Shown piece by piece: positions 4,250 to 5,162 of a stretch of DNA of 5,162 bases. Under the pieces are notes generated by a model. The model ran no database searches, was not told the DNA's origin, and saw only the letters and a program-made list of their open reading frames with translations. The DNA is from JAPUIN01 sp041580375. Lineage in GTDB: Bacteria > Acidobacteriota > Polarisedimenticolia > Gp22-AA2. The position numbers and the translations under genes are program-made. Numbering within the stretch: position 1 is the stretch's first letter; the number at the start of each line of letters is the position of its first letter. Where the stretch lies: contig JBFGDZ010000203.1 in NCBI GenBank assembly GCA_041580375.1, positions 1 to 5,162 of the forward strand, written 5' to 3'.

Positions 4250-5162
4250 ATGGCGAACGAAAAGAACCTTCGAGAACAGGCGGACGGAGCCGGATTTGGA
4301 AAAGCGTCCGGGCGCCGATTCGCGTCTGCGAAGGACATCGAGGAGTTCGTCGCCACGCTCGAGGCGTTCGAGCGGGGCGAGATCACGGTGAACGACTTCA
4401 AGGCGTTCCGCCTCGGCCGCGGCATCTACGGCCAGCGGCAGGACGATGTCCAGATGATCCGCGTGAAGATCCCGCAGGGGATCCTCGACGGCGATCAGCT
4501 GCGCGCGCTGGCGGCGGTGGGCCGCCGCTACTCGCGCGGATTCGGCCACGTCACGACGCGACAGAACATGCAGTTCCACTTCGTGAAGATGGACGTGGTG
4601 CCCGAGGCGATGCGCGCACTCGAGCGCGCGGGTCTCACCACCCGCGAAGCGTGCGGGAACACGGTGCGCAACATCACCGCCTGCCCCACCGCCGGGATCT
4701 GCCCGGGGGAGGAGTTCGACGTCACCCCCTACGGCGAGGCTCTCACGCGCTTCTTCCTCCGCAATCCGATCTGTCAGTCGCTGCCGCGCAAGTTCAAGAT
4801 CGCCCTGTCGGGATGCGCGGACGACTGCGCGATGGGAGCGATGCACGACATCGGCATCGTCGCCCGCACGCGCCCCAAGGAGGGGGGCGGCCGGGAGATC
4901 GGGTTCAAGGTGGTCATCGGGGGCGGTCTCTCCGTGTCGCCCCAGAACGCCTGGGTCCTGCACGAGTTCATCCCGCCCGATCGACTGATACCCGTGTGCG
5001 AGGCGGTGGTGCGGGTGTTCGACCGGCTCTGCAACCTGAAGAACGGGAACCAGGCCCGCATGAAGTACGCCATCCGAAAGATGGGGTGGGAGCCGATCCG
5101 CGCCGAGTTCGAGACGTACGCCGCGACGATCCCCGCGTCGCGGTCGATCGAGGTCCGACCGG
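4250..5162 (+). CDS. Siroheme nitrite/sulfite reductase, N-terminal part
   Basis: 304 codons are present and the frame runs off the right edge. ATG at 4250 has GGGAGG 5 nt before it. Residues about 50-115 form the first ferredoxin-like half domain (FRLGRGIYGQRQ, MIRVKIPQG, HVTTRQNMQFHFV). GNTVRNITACPTAGICPGE (136-154) and FDVTPY open the first catalytic repeat, followed by LPRKFKIALSGCADDCAMGAMHDIGI and FKVVIGGGLS. The helical segment ARMKYAIRKMGWEPIRAEFE (269-288, split ARMKYAIRKM / GWEPIRAEFE) is the usual linker to the second half, now missing. The protein should reduce sulfite to sulfide with six electrons, probably from ferredoxin, using siroheme and a [4Fe-4S] cluster; family members also reduce nitrite. 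Directly following an APS reductase, sulfite is the likely substrate. C145-x5-C151 and C189-x3-C193 form a complete cluster-type motif in this half, which is unusual. No downstream gene can be seen. Confidence 0.92.
   Translation, partial: MANEKNLREQADGAGFGKASGRRFASAKDIEEFVATLEAFERGEITVNDFKAFRLGRGIYGQRQDDVQMIRVKIPQGILDGDQLRALAAVGRRYSRGFGHVTTRQNMQFHFVKMDVVPEAMRALERAGLTTREACGNTVRNITACPTAGICPGEEFDVTPYGEALTRFFLRNPICQSLPRKFKIALSGCADDCAMGAMHDIGIVARTRPKEGGGREIGFKVVIGGGLSVSPQNAWVLHEFIPPDRLIPVCEAVVRVFDRLCNLKNGNQARMKYAIRKMGWEPIRAEFETYAATIPASRSIEVRP

Noticed and set aside
4199..4963. 254-codon minus-strand open frame opposite the siroheme reductase
   Set aside because: Antisense shadow; the plus strand carries the conserved reductase motifs in frame from 4250 to the window end.

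Overview
The window is GC-rich bacterial chromosomal DNA with compact genes. A secreted protein with a carboxypeptidase-regulatory-like domain, a Mut7-C protein, tRNAs with encoded CCA ends and an APS-reductase sulfur locus would suit an environmental lineage such as Acidobacteriota, Eisenbacteria or a deep deltaproteobacterial relative. This placement is inference only; no rRNA or phylogenetic marker is present.

Layout. (1) 1-335, minus strand: the N-terminal part of an exported protein with a beta-sandwich domain, running off the left edge. (2) 449-928, plus: a Mut7-C/PIN-like protein with a zinc ribbon. (3) 976-1290, plus: a strong sigma70-type promoter followed by tRNA-Val(UAC) and tRNA-Asp(GUC). 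(4) 3003-1296, minus: a lipoprotein of unknown function and, 10 bp downstream, a nitrilase whose stop codon lies 5 bp from the 3' end of tRNA-Asp. (5) 3004-3248: a divergent control region with a minus-strand promoter for the lipoprotein and a plus-strand promoter for the sulfur locus. (6) 3197-5162, plus: promoter, short leader ORF, intrinsic terminator, assimilatory APS reductase (cysH), then the first 304 codons of a siroheme nitrite/sulfite reductase cut by the right edge.

The main discovery is in the leader of the sulfur operon. A 47-codon ORF (3249-3392, GTG start with a Shine-Dalgarno) contains the run CCCTCTC, five Cys codons within seven. It is followed by a perfect 10-bp terminator hairpin with a U-tract (3438-3471), ending 26 bp before the cysH start codon. 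A segment just after the Cys codons (3364-3373) is a near copy of the terminator's 3' arm and can pair with its 5' arm at 9 of 10 positions. The Cys codons can in turn pair with that segment. These are the parts of a trp-type ribosome-mediated attenuator sensing Cys-tRNA supply. The proposed logic: when cysteine is scarce, the ribosome stalls on the Cys codons, the antiterminator forms, and cysH and the reductase are transcribed to make sulfide for cysteine synthesis. When cysteine is plentiful, transcription stops at the terminator.

The two operon enzymes act in sequence: APS to sulfite (CysH), then sulfite to sulfide (siroheme reductase). The other genes have no evident link to sulfur metabolism.
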